In this document: piece by piece, positions 10,005 through 18,358 of the stretch | Numbering within the stretch: position 1 is the stretch's first letter | Layout: each line of letters begins with the position of its first letter | Origin: CAYQLY01 sp964418605 | GTDB lineage: Bacteria; Bacteroidota; Bacteroidia; Cytophagales; Cyclobacteriaceae | DNA length: 64,000 bases | Assembly: GCA_964418605.1 (NCBI GenBank) | Contig: CAYQLY010000002.1 | Span: 1 to 64,000 of the forward strand | Reading direction: 5' to 3' | Position numbers and translations under genes: made by a program | Notes under the pieces: generated by a model | Told to the model about the DNA's origin: nothing | Databases searched by the model: none | The model's input: only the letters and a program-made list of their open reading frames with translations

Positions 10005-10298
10005 TTAGCTAATCTTTTTTAAAAGTCGGGCACTATGATGTATAGTTAAAATATCTATTTGATTAATAGATATTACACGATAAACTAATCTATAACTGCC
10101 TATTATAATTTCACGTATATTTTTTTCATTCACCTCTGGTACAACTCTGCCAATTTTTGGATTTTTTATTAAAATGGATGTCGCTGAAAAGAACCTTTCG
10201 GTTTGAATTTTAGCATATTTAAAAGAATCTTGAGCAATATATTCAGCAATTTTATTGATATCCTCAATGGCTTGAGGCATCCAATTTATTTTAACCAT
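10005..10298 (-). CDS. RelE/ParE-family toxin
   Basis: 97 residues with the ParE/RelE fold pattern: an N-terminal strand and helix pair (INWMPQAIEDINKIAEYIAQDS), then PKIGRVVPE, and paired strands IREIIIGSYRLVYRVI and IDILTIHHSARLL. The basic C-terminus and the sequence spacing fit ParE-type toxins better than ribosome-dependent RelE, but the target (gyrase or mRNA) cannot be settled by eye. It overlaps the upstream antitoxin gene by 13 bases, the usual arrangement for a type II toxin-antitoxin pair. Confidence 0.8.
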   Translation of the reverse strand: MVKINWMPQAIEDINKIAEYIAQDSFKYAKIQTERFFSATSILIKNPKIGRVVPEVNEKNIREIIIGSYRLVYRVISINQIDILTIHHSARLLKKIS

Positions 10299-10468
10299 TT
10301 TTTTAGTTTCACTTTGGCTTGCTCAGTTGTTTTCCCTTTTTTTTCGATGGATTGTTTTAAACCATTCTCAATTTTTTGAAGTAAAATGACCCGATCAAGA
10401 AGATCGTCTATCGAAAAATGTTCAGGAAGGTCTTTTATAGATTGAAGAAGTTTTTTTTTGGTTAACAT
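10286..10468 (-). CDS. Putative antitoxin of the ParE/RelE module
   Basis: 60 residues, lysine-rich and helical (MLTKKKLLQSIKDLPEHFS). The FSIDDLLDRVILLQKIENGLK segment resembles toxin-binding helices of short Bacteroidota antitoxins paired with RelE/ParE toxins. No clear ribbon-helix-helix or HTH DNA-binding domain is visible, so autoregulation is uncertain. It lies 26 bases after the flotillin gene and overlaps the toxin gene by 13 bases. The assignment rests mainly on size and position. Confidence 0.65.
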   Translation of the reverse strand: MLTKKKLLQSIKDLPEHFSIDDLLDRVILLQKIENGLKQSIEKKGKTTEQAKVKLKKWLK

Positions 10469-10494
10469 AAAGATATTTTTATAAAATTGCTTTA

Positions 10495-11475
10495 TTAATC
10501 TTGTTTCAAATTCTGATCATCTGTATGGGCAATAGAATCGCGCATGCTTGTATCAGCTTGAATATTTTTTAACCGGTAATAATCCATCACACCTAAATTC
10601 CCACTCTTAAACGCTTCGGCAATAGCTTTTGGTATCTCTGCTTCTGCTTCGATCACCTTTGCTTTTGCTTCTTGGGTTTTAGCTTTCATTTCTTGTTCCA
10701 ATGCCACAGCCATTGCCCGTCGTTCTTCTGCTTTGGCTTCCGCTACTTTTAAATCCGCATTTGCTTGATCGATTTGTAGTTTAGCACCAATATTCGCTCC
10801 TACATCTACATCTGCTATATCAATAGATAAGATTTCAAACGCGGTACCTGCATCAAGTCCTTTTTGTAGAACGAGCTTGGATATTTTATCTGGATTTTCT
10901 AAAACCTCTTTGTGTGATTTAGCAGAACCAATGGATGTTACAATACCTTCACCTACACGGGCTAAAATAGTTTCTTCACCCGCTCCACCTACAAGTTGTG
11001 CAATGTTGACACGTACAGTTACTCGTGCTTTTACAACAAGTTGAATACCATCCGCTGCTACAGCTGCTACATTAGGTGTATTGATAACGCGTGGATTGAC
11101 TGATATTTGAACAGCTTCAAACACATCGCGACCTGCTAAGTCAATTGCTGTAGCTTGTTTAAAGGAAAGCTGAATATTAGCTTTATCTGCAGATATGAGT
11201 GCTTTAATGACAGCAGGCACATGTCCGCCAGCGAGATAATGTGTTTCTAATTCAGATGTGGTAAGATTTAATCCTGCTTTAGTTGAAGTAATTAATGATT
11301 CAACAATAATACGAGGTGGTACTTTACGGATACGCATAAAAACAAGTTCAAACAACCCTACACGTACACCTGAGAAAATAGCTGTAATCCAGAGATTAAC
11401 CGGTACAAAATAAAGAAAAGTGAAAAATGCAACAATGGATGCGACAATAACAAATACTAAAAGAGCTCCAGTCAT
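10495..11475 (-). CDS. floA: Flotillin-like protein FloA
   Basis: 326 residues. A single N-terminal membrane hairpin (residues ~1-35) is followed by an SPFH-type domain (VNPRVINTPNVAAVAADGIQLVVKARVTVRVNI). A coiled, Ala/Glu-rich C-terminal part (QANADLKVAEAKAEERRAMA) is diagnostic of the FloA/YqfA family of bacterial flotillins. These proteins oligomerise on the inner leaflet of the cytoplasmic membrane and organise membrane microdomains. The gene follows an NfeD-like gene by four bases; NfeD-flotillin operons are the standard arrangement. Confidence 0.9.
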   Translation of the reverse strand: MTGALLVFVIVASIVAFFTFLYFVPVNLWITAIFSGVRVGLFELVFMRIRKVPPRIIVESLITSTKAGLNLTTSELETHYLAGGHVPAVIKALISADKANIQLSFKQATAIDLAGRDVFEAVQISVNPRVINTPNVAAVAADGIQLVVKARVTVRVNIAQLVGGAGEETILARVGEGIVTSIGSAKSHKEVLENPDKISKLVLQKGLDAGTAFEILSIDIADVDVGANIGAKLQIDQANADLKVAEAKAEERRAMAVALEQEMKAKTQEAKAKVIEAEAEIPKAIAEAFKSGNLGVMDYYRLKNIQADTSMRDSIAHTDDQNLKQD

Positions 11476-11479
11476 AATA

Positions 11480-11950
11480 TTATTTTATTAATGGTTCTAC
11501 AAATATATGATTAAAATCTATTTTGCTAATTCTTACTTTTTCACCTTGATTGACATATTCACCAGTTGTTTTTGCTTCGATGAGTATATCATTAAAATTA
11601 ACTTTTCCGGAAGGACGCAAAGCAGAAACAGTGATACCTATATCACCTATGTTTAAGTTATAGTTCAATTCTTCGTTTACTCGGCTGGTTATTTTTTTAT
11701 GAAGAGAAAATTTTTTCCATGTCCCTGATCTAAATGCGTAGATAAGAATAATGGTGAATAAAATACTGTATCCGCCAGTTGCAACTAAACCTGTTGATGT
11801 TCCAAAATATTTAAAAATTAGTACTAGTCCTGTAATAGAGAAAACTTTTCCTAATATACCAACTACTGTTGTCCCTGGTATAAAAATAAGCTCAGCTAGC
11901 ATTAGCACTATGCCTAAAAATAATAACAGCCCAATTGAAAACCATTCCAT
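11480..11950 (-). CDS. NfeD-like membrane protein
   Basis: 156 residues. The first ~80 form about three membrane segments (FSIGLLLFLGIVLMLAELIF, then TVVGILGKVFSITGLVLIFK, and SILFTIILIYAF). The last ~55 residues form the soluble OB-fold characteristic of NfeD (GDIGITVSALRPSGKVNFND, then GEKVRISKID). This is the short form without the ClpP-like protease domain. It is probably a partner of the flotillin encoded four bases downstream. Confidence 0.85.
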   Translation of the reverse strand: MEWFSIGLLLFLGIVLMLAELIFIPGTTVVGILGKVFSITGLVLIFKYFGTSTGLVATGGYSILFTIILIYAFRSGTWKKFSLHKKITSRVNEELNYNLNIGDIGITVSALRPSGKVNFNDILIEAKTTGEYVNQGEKVRISKIDFNHIFVEPLIK

Positions 11951-12011
11951 ATTAAAAAGGTATCAGAACCTAAAATTACACTAAAATATGGACTGATTCT
12001 AAATAAAATAC

Positions 12012-12019
12012 TAAGTTTG
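12012..12019 (+). promoter_or_regulatory. Putative -7 box of the acyl-CoA carboxylase gene
   Basis: TAAGTTTG fits the Bacteroidota -7 consensus TAnnTTTG. No TTG is found 19 bases upstream, so support is moderate. If it is used, transcription would begin near 12026. That rules out the TTG at 12017 as a start codon, because it lies inside the box, and supports ATG 12047. Confidence 0.4.
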
Positions 12020-12046
12020 ATCGGCGTAAGTCGTTTATTTTATAGC

Positions 12047-13675
12047 ATGGATATCGAATTTAATAAGAATGAGGATATGTTTAAGCAGTTGTGCTATCAA
12101 CTTAAAACTAAGTTGAAAAAAGTATATCTTGGAGGGGGGGAGAAGAAGATAGCTGACCAGCATCAAAAAGGCAAGCTTACAGCTCGTGAGCGCATAACCT
12201 ATTTATTAGATCAAGATAAGAAGTGGATAGAAATAGGAGTTTTTGCAGCTGATGATATGTATGTAGATGAAGGTGGGTGTCCTTCTGCAGGAGTAGTTGT
12301 TGTGATAGGTTACATTAGCAATAAGTTATGTGTTGTTGTGGCCAATGATGCTACTGTGAAAGCAGGTGCTTGGTTTCCTATGACAGCCAAAAAAAATCTG
12401 CGTGCTCAGGAGATAGCGATGGAAAATCGACTTCCAATTATTTATCTTGTTGATAGTGCTGGTATTTATTTGCCTATGCAAAATGAGGTGTTTGCAGATA
12501 AAGAACATTTTGGACGAATTTTTAGAAACAATGCGATCATGTCTTCCATGGGTATTGTTCAAATTTCTGCTATCATGGGAAGCTGCGTAGCTGGGGGAGC
12601 GTATTTGCCTGCCATGTCTGATGAAGCGATGATTGTAGATAAGACGGGTTCTATATTTCTAGCAGGCTCCTACCTTGTAAAGGCTGCTATAGGAGAAGAT
12701 GTAGATAATGAAACACTTGGAGGGGCAACGACCCATTCGGAAATATCTGGTGTGACAGACAATAAATATCCTACAGATCAGGCATGTTTAGATGCTATTA
12801 AAGGAATCGTGTCTAAAATAGGCGATCCTGATCAAGCAGGATTCAATCGAGTAGAGTCTGCTCCACCACAATTAAATCCAGAAGAAATTTATGGTATTAT
12901 TCCTAGCGATCGGGTGAAGCCCTACGATATGCATGAGATTATTAAGCGCCTTGTTGATCACTCTGAGTTTGAAGAATATAAAGAATTGTATGGTCAGTCA
13001 ATTATTTGTGGGTTAGCGCGTATTGATGGATGGGCAGTTGGTATAGTAGCCAACCAACGTAAGATGATGAAATCTAAAAAGGGTGAGATGCAAATGGGTG
13101 GTGTTATTTATTCTGACTCTGCTGATAAAGCTGCTCGATTCATTATGAATTGTAACCAAAAAAAGATTCCTCTCGTTTTTCTTCAAGACGTAACAGGTTT
13201 TATGATAGGAAGTCGCTCTGAACATGGTGGAATTATTAAAGATGGAGCCAAATTAGTTAATGCCATGGCTAATTCGGTAGTACCTAAGTTTACGATTATA
13301 GTTGGCAACTCTTATGGAGCAGGTAATTATGCTATGTGTGGAAAAGCATACGATCCACGGCTGATTTTTGCATGGCCTACAGCGCAAATTGCGGTGATGA
13401 GTGGCGCATCAGCAGCTAAAACACTCTTGCAAATTAAAGTGGCTACTCTTAAGGCAAAAGGAAAAGAAATTACAAAAGAACAAGAGCAACAGCTTTTAGA
13501 GCAGATTACTCAAAAGTATAATGAAGAAACATCACCTTATTATGCAGCATCTCGGTTGTGGGTAGATGGTATTATTGATCCGCTAGAAACTAGATCAATT
13601 ATTTCAATGGGTATTGAGGCGGCTAACCAATCTCCTATTGAGAAAAGATATAATGTAGGTGTTATTCAAACGTAG
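12047..13675 (+). CDS. Biotin-dependent acyl-CoA carboxylase, carboxyltransferase (beta) subunit
   Basis: 542 residues from ATG 12047; the open frame reaches back to a TTG at 12017, which sits in a promoter-like box. The protein has two crotonase-fold halves. The N half has KLTARERI, the VDSAG oxyanion region and AIMGSCVAGGAYLPAMSDE. The C half has FLQDVTGFMIG and GNSYGAGNYAMCGKAYDPR. The motifs resemble methylcrotonyl-CoA and related acyl-CoA carboxylases (DEVF-like NEVFADKEHFGRIF) more than a classic propionyl-CoA subunit. It transfers a carboxyl group from carboxybiotin to an acyl-CoA; the substrate is unresolved. The biotin carboxylase and carrier subunits are not in this window. Confidence 0.85.
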   Translation: MDIEFNKNEDMFKQLCYQLKTKLKKVYLGGGEKKIADQHQKGKLTARERITYLLDQDKKWIEIGVFAADDMYVDEGGCPSAGVVVVIGYISNKLCVVVANDATVKAGAWFPMTAKKNLRAQEIAMENRLPIIYLVDSAGIYLPMQNEVFADKEHFGRIFRNNAIMSSMGIVQISAIMGSCVAGGAYLPAMSDEAMIVDKTGSIFLAGSYLVKAAIGEDVDNETLGGATTHSEISGVTDNKYPTDQACLDAIKGIVSKIGDPDQAGFNRVESAPPQLNPEEIYGIIPSDRVKPYDMHEIIKRLVDHSEFEEYKELYGQSIICGLARIDGWAVGIVANQRKMMKSKKGEMQMGGVIYSDSADKAARFIMNCNQKKIPLVFLQDVTGFMIGSRSEHGGIIKDGAKLVNAMANSVVPKFTIIVGNSYGAGNYAMCGKAYDPRLIFAWPTAQIAVMSGASAAKTLLQIKVATLKAKGKEITKEQEQQLLEQITQKYNEETSPYYAASRLWVDGIIDPLETRSIISMGIEAANQSPIEKRYNVGVIQT

Positions 13676-13691
13676 CTAATTAGAAATAAAA

Positions 13692-14534
13692 GTGAATAAC
13701 AACGAAATAAAAGCACTAATCTCTTTACTAGATGATAATGATAAAGAAATTTCATTACATGTAGAACATGCTATTCTTAATCTTGGTGAAACTATTGTTC
13801 CCTTTTTGGAGCAAGAGTGGGAAAAAAACTTTAATCCTATTATTCAAAAAAAAATAGAAGAAATGATTCATGTCATTCAGTTTTCTACTTTAAAGACTAG
13901 AATTGCTAAGTGGAAAAATACAGGATGTACAGATTTGTTGGAAGGGTTATGGGTTGTTGCTACCTATCAATATCCTGATTTAGAATATGAAACGATAAAA
14001 GAAAAAATAGAGCAAGTTTATTTTGAAGTGTGGAGAGAATTTAAAACAGATTTACATCCGTATGATCAAGTAAAAATTTTAAATAGTGTATTTTTTTCTA
14101 ACCTTAAGTTTAGTGCTAACACGCGAAATTTTCATGCGATATCTAATTCTATGATTAATGCTGTGTTGGAATCTAAAAAAGGAAATCCAATCTCGCTTTG
14201 TGTGATCTATATGCTTATTGCACAAAAGCTCAGCTTGCCTATATATGGCGTTAATCTTCCTAATTTATTTATTCTTGTATATAAAACTCCTGTTTTTCAG
14301 TTTTATATTAATGTGTTTAATAAAGGAATTATTTTTTCAAAAGAAGATATTGATAATTATGTTCAGCAGCTTAACCTACCACCTTCTCCTTTATTTTATG
14401 ATCCTTGTACAAATCTAGATATTGTGAAACGCGTTCTTCGCAATATGATTGTATCTTTTGAGCAGGGCGGAGACAATCAACGTGCCGAGGAGGTTAAAAT
14501 GCTTTTAATGACTGTTTCTGAAAATATGAATTAA
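13692..14534 (+). CDS. SirB1-family transglutaminase-like protein
   Basis: 280 residues with a GTG start. The central part, SMINAVLESKKGNPISLCVIYMLIAQKLSLPIYGVNLPNLF in essence, is the hallmark of the SirB1 / Transglut_core2 family, including the conserved Cys of ISLCVIY (~residue 173). The N-terminal ~80 residues look like short HEAT-type helices. It is a cytosolic protein whose family has no settled enzymatic function. It starts 16 bases after the carboxylase gene, and its stop codon overlaps the convergent Nfu gene's stop by four bases. Confidence 0.75.
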   Translation: MNNNEIKALISLLDDNDKEISLHVEHAILNLGETIVPFLEQEWEKNFNPIIQKKIEEMIHVIQFSTLKTRIAKWKNTGCTDLLEGLWVVATYQYPDLEYETIKEKIEQVYFEVWREFKTDLHPYDQVKILNSVFFSNLKFSANTRNFHAISNSMINAVLESKKGNPISLCVIYMLIAQKLSLPIYGVNLPNLFILVYKTPVFQFYINVFNKGIIFSKEDIDNYVQQLNLPPSPLFYDPCTNLDIVKRVLRNMIVSFEQGGDNQRAEEVKMLLMTVSENMN

Positions 14535-15091
14535 ACACCTTCTGCTACCACTGATTGTACTTCGGGTATCATTCGTTTAAATAAATTTTCAATGCCCGCT
14601 TTTAAAGTGAGTGTAGAAGAAGGGCATCCACTGCACGAACCTTGTAGTAGTACTTTAACTATGCCATTTTCATAAGAGTGAAATTGTATAGCGCCTCCAT
14701 CTTGTTCTACTGCAGGTCGTACATATTCAGCTAGTAATCCTTTTATTTTCTTTACTATCTCCGAATCATTTTCATTAATATCATCTTGAACAATATCTTC
14801 TGCGAGGATAGGTTTTTTAGATTCAATATATTCTTTTAGAAATGGTTTTATTTTCCCTGTTATTTCTTCCCATTCTATGTTTTCTGATTTGGTGAGGGTA
14901 ATGAAATTATTAAGAAAGAATACGCGTTTAATCTCAGGATATGCAAAAAGCTCCAAAGCTAGTGGTGAACCTTTGGCAGATTCTGCATCTGGGAAATCTA
15001 ATGACATACCCTCGGGCACGATCATGGTGTTAAATACAAATTTAAGTGACTGTGGGTTGGGGCTTGATTCGAGATAGAGCGTAATAGGCAT
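14531..15091 (-). CDS. Nfu-type iron-sulfur scaffold protein
   Basis: 186 residues. The N-terminal ~90 residues match the Nfu_N domain (SPNPQSLKFVFN, then SPLALELFAYPEIKRVFFLNNFITLTK). The C-terminal domain is the NifU-like Fe-S scaffold with LLAEYVRPAVEQDGG and the ligand motif GSCSGCPSS, where Cys153 and Cys156 form the CxxC. It carries and delivers [4Fe-4S] clusters to client enzymes; QueG, MutY and the helicase-nuclease in this window are examples of Fe-S proteins that may need such supply. The gene converges on the SirB1-like gene. Confidence 0.9.
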   Translation of the reverse strand: MPITLYLESSPNPQSLKFVFNTMIVPEGMSLDFPDAESAKGSPLALELFAYPEIKRVFFLNNFITLTKSENIEWEEITGKIKPFLKEYIESKKPILAEDIVQDDINENDSEIVKKIKGLLAEYVRPAVEQDGGAIQFHSYENGIVKVLLQGSCSGCPSSTLTLKAGIENLFKRMIPEVQSVVAEGV

Positions 15092-15169
15092 CTGAGATAG
15101 ATTCGATTATATTTACAAATATATAAACACAAGCTAGGTAAAAAAAGTTTATAATCAGTTTCATGGCAC

Positions 15170-18100
15170 ATGGATCAAACGGTTAACTACCATACTGTCT
15201 TTGAAGAAGAACTAAAAAGGCTTAATCCTGCTCAGCTTCAAGCCGTAGAGCATACGGATGGCCCTGTATTGGTTGTTGCAGGGCCAGGTACAGGTAAAAC
15301 ACAAGTTATTGCTGCTCGGATCGGCTATATTTTAAGTTCTCCTAATATTCAGGTTTATCCTCAAAATATATTGTGTTTGACTTATACTGAATCTGGTGCT
15401 ATTGCTATGCGTAAACGATTGGTTCAACTCATCGGACCTGAAGCATATAAATTACATATCTATACATTTCATGGGTTTTGTAATCGGGTAATACAACAAA
15501 ATCCGGATTTATTTGGCATTAAAACATTACAACCTGTATCTGATCTTGAGCTCGTTTCTATTTATAAGCAATTGATTGATTCGTTTGATGCTAAAAATCC
15601 GTTGAAACGGTTTTATGGAGATGTTTATTACGATAAAGACCGATTAAAGAACTTGTTTTCACTCATGAAAACTGAAAATTGGTCAGTAGAATATATTCTA
15701 TCAGAAATTGAAAATTATAATCAATCATTGCCTAAAAGGGATGAATACATCTATAAAAGAGCACAAGGTATTTATAAAAAAGGAGATGTGAAGCAGCATG
15801 CTATTGATGCTGAATTAGAAAAAATGAAAAAGACAGAGGCTGCATCAAACGCTTTTGATGTGTTTGAACAGTTGATGAGAGAATCTGGTCGTTATGATTA
15901 TGATGACATGATTCAATGGGTGATTAAGGCATTTAAACAACATGAATCATTGCTTTACCGGTATAAAGAACAATATCTGTATTATTTGGTTGATGAGTTT
16001 CAAGATACGAATGGTGCGCAACAAGAGATTCTGAATTTATTAACGGAAGATATAGATGCTAATCCTAATTTATTTGTTGTTGGCGATGATGATCAATCCA
16101 TTTACCGTTTTCAGGGCGCTAATCTTAAAAATTTTGTTCAATTTATCAGAGCATATAAACAAAACTTATTCAGCGTTGTGCTTAATGAGAATTACCGATC
16201 TGCCCCATCTATTATAGAAGCAGCTCAAACACTTATTGCAGAAAGTCAAGAGCGGCTATCTGATTTTATTGAAAAAGAAAAAAAGTTGAGTGCTACATGT
16301 TTAGATTCTGTTGATAGTCCTCCTGTTCAGATTATAGAATACAGAACAACCGTAGAAGAAGAAACAGATATCATTAATCAAATTGAGAAGCTGTATCGCG
16401 ATGGCGAAAATTTAAATGATATTGCTATCATTTATCGTCAACATAAATTAGTAGAGAATATTGTAAAAGTGCTCGAGCAGAAAGGTATACCATTGGCTAT
16501 CAAGCAACGTATTAATGTGCTTCATATTCCTATTGTTCAAAAGATTATACGAGTTTTGAAATATTTGTCTGAGGAATCGCGTCTACCACATTCAGCTGAG
16601 CTTACTCTTTTTGAATTACTGCATTATCCTTTTTTTAATATTGATATACGTGATAGCGCTACATTGTCTTGGCATAGTCATAAGATTAAAGAAGCGACTT
16701 GGCGAGAACTTATTGCTAATAAAGAAAAACTGTTTCAACTTGGATTAGTGTCTGCATCATCTATTTCTAAGTTTGAAAAAAATATAAGTCAATGGATACA
16801 AGATGTGAAAAATCTTCCTGTACAACGTCTTGTTGAAAAGGTATTAACTGAAAGTGGTATTCTTCAGTATATTCTAACGTCGTCTGAGAAGACATGGTTG
16901 TTGCAAGCTGTGATGACGTGGTATGAATTTCTTAAAGAAGAAAATCTTAAAAATCCATCACTTTCACTCCATGAATTTTTAAGATTATTGGAGGATATAG
17001 AGAAAAATAATTTAACTATTCCATTTATAAAGTCTATTGGCTCTGATCAAGGCGTACATTTTGTGACAGCTCATAGCTCAAAGGGTTTAGAATTTAAACA
17101 TGTTTTTGTTTTCTCTTGCACCACATCTGTTTGGGAGTTAAAAGCATCGCCGACCAATCAATCATTTAAATTGCCTGACTCACTTGTTCCATCCGTAGAA
17201 GAAGAAAAAGTAGAAGAGGAGAGACGTTTGTTATATGTAGCTATGACGCGTGCGAAAGAGTCGCTTCGGCTATCTTATGCGCGTCAGGATAAAAATGGTA
17301 AAGAACTTGAACCAAGTCGATTTATTGCTGAGATTTTAAAAAATAATCGATTTAATGTGACGTACAAATCTATCGATGAGGATGTATTGATTGATCATTA
17401 CGTGCAACTTCTACACTATACACCATCTTTACAAACCGATGAATTGCTTGATCATCAACTTATAGAAGATGCTCTGTCCAACTATAAGATGAATATTACC
17501 CATTTGAATAAATACCTTCGCTGTCCGGTCACATTTTATTTTGAACATATTGTTCATGTGCCTATGGCTAAAAATGAGTATATGGGATTTGGAAGTGCTG
17601 TACACTTTGCATTGGAACGTTTATTTAAAACGATGCAAGAAGATGAACATCATGTGTTTCCATCTGTTGAGCAATTTTATCATTTCTTTGAACAAGGCAT
17701 GCGTCGTGTGCGGTTCAGTTTTACGGATGATGAATTTAAACGACGTTTAGACTATGGCAAAGAATTACTGCCTGCCTATTATCAAAACTATAGTAAGGGT
17801 TGGAAAAAGATAACCGTCTTGGAGTACCGTATAAATTCTGCAGAAGTAGAAGGTGTGCCTATAACTGGTATATTGGATAAGTTGGAATTTGATGGAAAAA
17901 AAGTCAATGTGGTGGATTATAAAACAGGAGACCCAGAGAAAGGTCTTAAAAAATTAGCTAAACCTAGTATCCATGATCCGCTTGGTGGAGATTATTGGCG
18001 TCAAATGGTTTTTTATAAAATACTATTAGATAGTGAAAAATATAAAGGATGGGAAATGCTCACCGGTGAAATTGATTTTATTCAAAAAAATAAGAAAAAT

Positions 18101-18259
18101 GAATTTGTAAAAGAAAAAATTATTGTTCAGCCTGAGGATATTCTTATTGTTCAATCTCAAATCAAAGAGACCTATCAAAAAATAAAAAATCATGAATTCG
18201 CCACAGGCTGTGGTAAGGAAGATTGTGCTTGGTGTAATTTTGTGAAAGAATTAAAGTGA
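15170..18259 (+). CDS. UvrD-type helicase with C-terminal RecB/AddB-like Fe-S nuclease
   Basis: 1029 residues. The N-terminus has superfamily 1A helicase motifs: Walker A GPGTGKT with Lys43, motif II LVDEFQDT, motif III VVGDDDQSIYRFQGA, and late motifs TAHSSKGLEFKHVFV and RRLLYVAMTRAKE. From ~785 there is a PD-(D/E)XK nuclease with Asp903 (GILDKLE) and Asp916-Tyr-Lys918 (VDYKTG). Four cysteines, Cys785 and Cys1014/1019/1022 (C-x4-C-x2-C), match the Fe-S staple of AddB and Cas4-type nucleases. It probably unwinds and resects DNA ends as a single chain. The family is common in Bacteroidota; no AddA/AddB partner is adjacent. Confidence 0.88.
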   Translation: MDQTVNYHTVFEEELKRLNPAQLQAVEHTDGPVLVVAGPGTGKTQVIAARIGYILSSPNIQVYPQNILCLTYTESGAIAMRKRLVQLIGPEAYKLHIYTFHGFCNRVIQQNPDLFGIKTLQPVSDLELVSIYKQLIDSFDAKNPLKRFYGDVYYDKDRLKNLFSLMKTENWSVEYILSEIENYNQSLPKRDEYIYKRAQGIYKKGDVKQHAIDAELEKMKKTEAASNAFDVFEQLMRESGRYDYDDMIQWVIKAFKQHESLLYRYKEQYLYYLVDEFQDTNGAQQEILNLLTEDIDANPNLFVVGDDDQSIYRFQGANLKNFVQFIRAYKQNLFSVVLNENYRSAPSIIEAAQTLIAESQERLSDFIEKEKKLSATCLDSVDSPPVQIIEYRTTVEEETDIINQIEKLYRDGENLNDIAIIYRQHKLVENIVKVLEQKGIPLAIKQRINVLHIPIVQKIIRVLKYLSEESRLPHSAELTLFELLHYPFFNIDIRDSATLSWHSHKIKEATWRELIANKEKLFQLGLVSASSISKFEKNISQWIQDVKNLPVQRLVEKVLTESGILQYILTSSEKTWLLQAVMTWYEFLKEENLKNPSLSLHEFLRLLEDIEKNNLTIPFIKSIGSDQGVHFVTAHSSKGLEFKHVFVFSCTTSVWELKASPTNQSFKLPDSLVPSVEEEKVEEERRLLYVAMTRAKESLRLSYARQDKNGKELEPSRFIAEILKNNRFNVTYKSIDEDVLIDHYVQLLHYTPSLQTDELLDHQLIEDALSNYKMNITHLNKYLRCPVTFYFEHIVHVPMAKNEYMGFGSAVHFALERLFKTMQEDEHHVFPSVEQFYHFFEQGMRRVRFSFTDDEFKRRLDYGKELLPAYYQNYSKGWKKITVLEYRINSAEVEGVPITGILDKLEFDGKKVNVVDYKTGDPEKGLKKLAKPSIHDPLGGDYWRQMVFYKILLDSEKYKGWEMLTGEIDFIQKNKKNEFVKEKIIVQPEDILIVQSQIKETYQKIKNHEFATGCGKEDCAWCNFVKELK

Positions 18260-18311
18260 TAAACTAGATTTGTTTAGTATAGAAATATTTCTCCAAATCA
18301 TAAACCTTTTC

Positions 18312-18319
18312 TAAATTTG
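18312..18319 (+). promoter_or_regulatory. Putative -7 box upstream of the MoxR gene
   Basis: TAAATTTG matches the Bacteroidota -7 consensus TAnnTTTG in the 99-base gap after the helicase gene. The -33 position has no clear TTG. Predicted transcription start is near 18326, 33 bases before the ATG. Confidence 0.35.
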
Positions 18320-18358
18320 ACACTCTATTTATATTAATTTTACATTAACTATAAACGC

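Noticed and set aside
12017..12046. TTG at 12017 as the start of the acyl-CoA carboxylase gene
   Set aside because: It lies inside the TAAGTTTG promoter-like box and adds residues with no family similarity; ATG 12047 is better.
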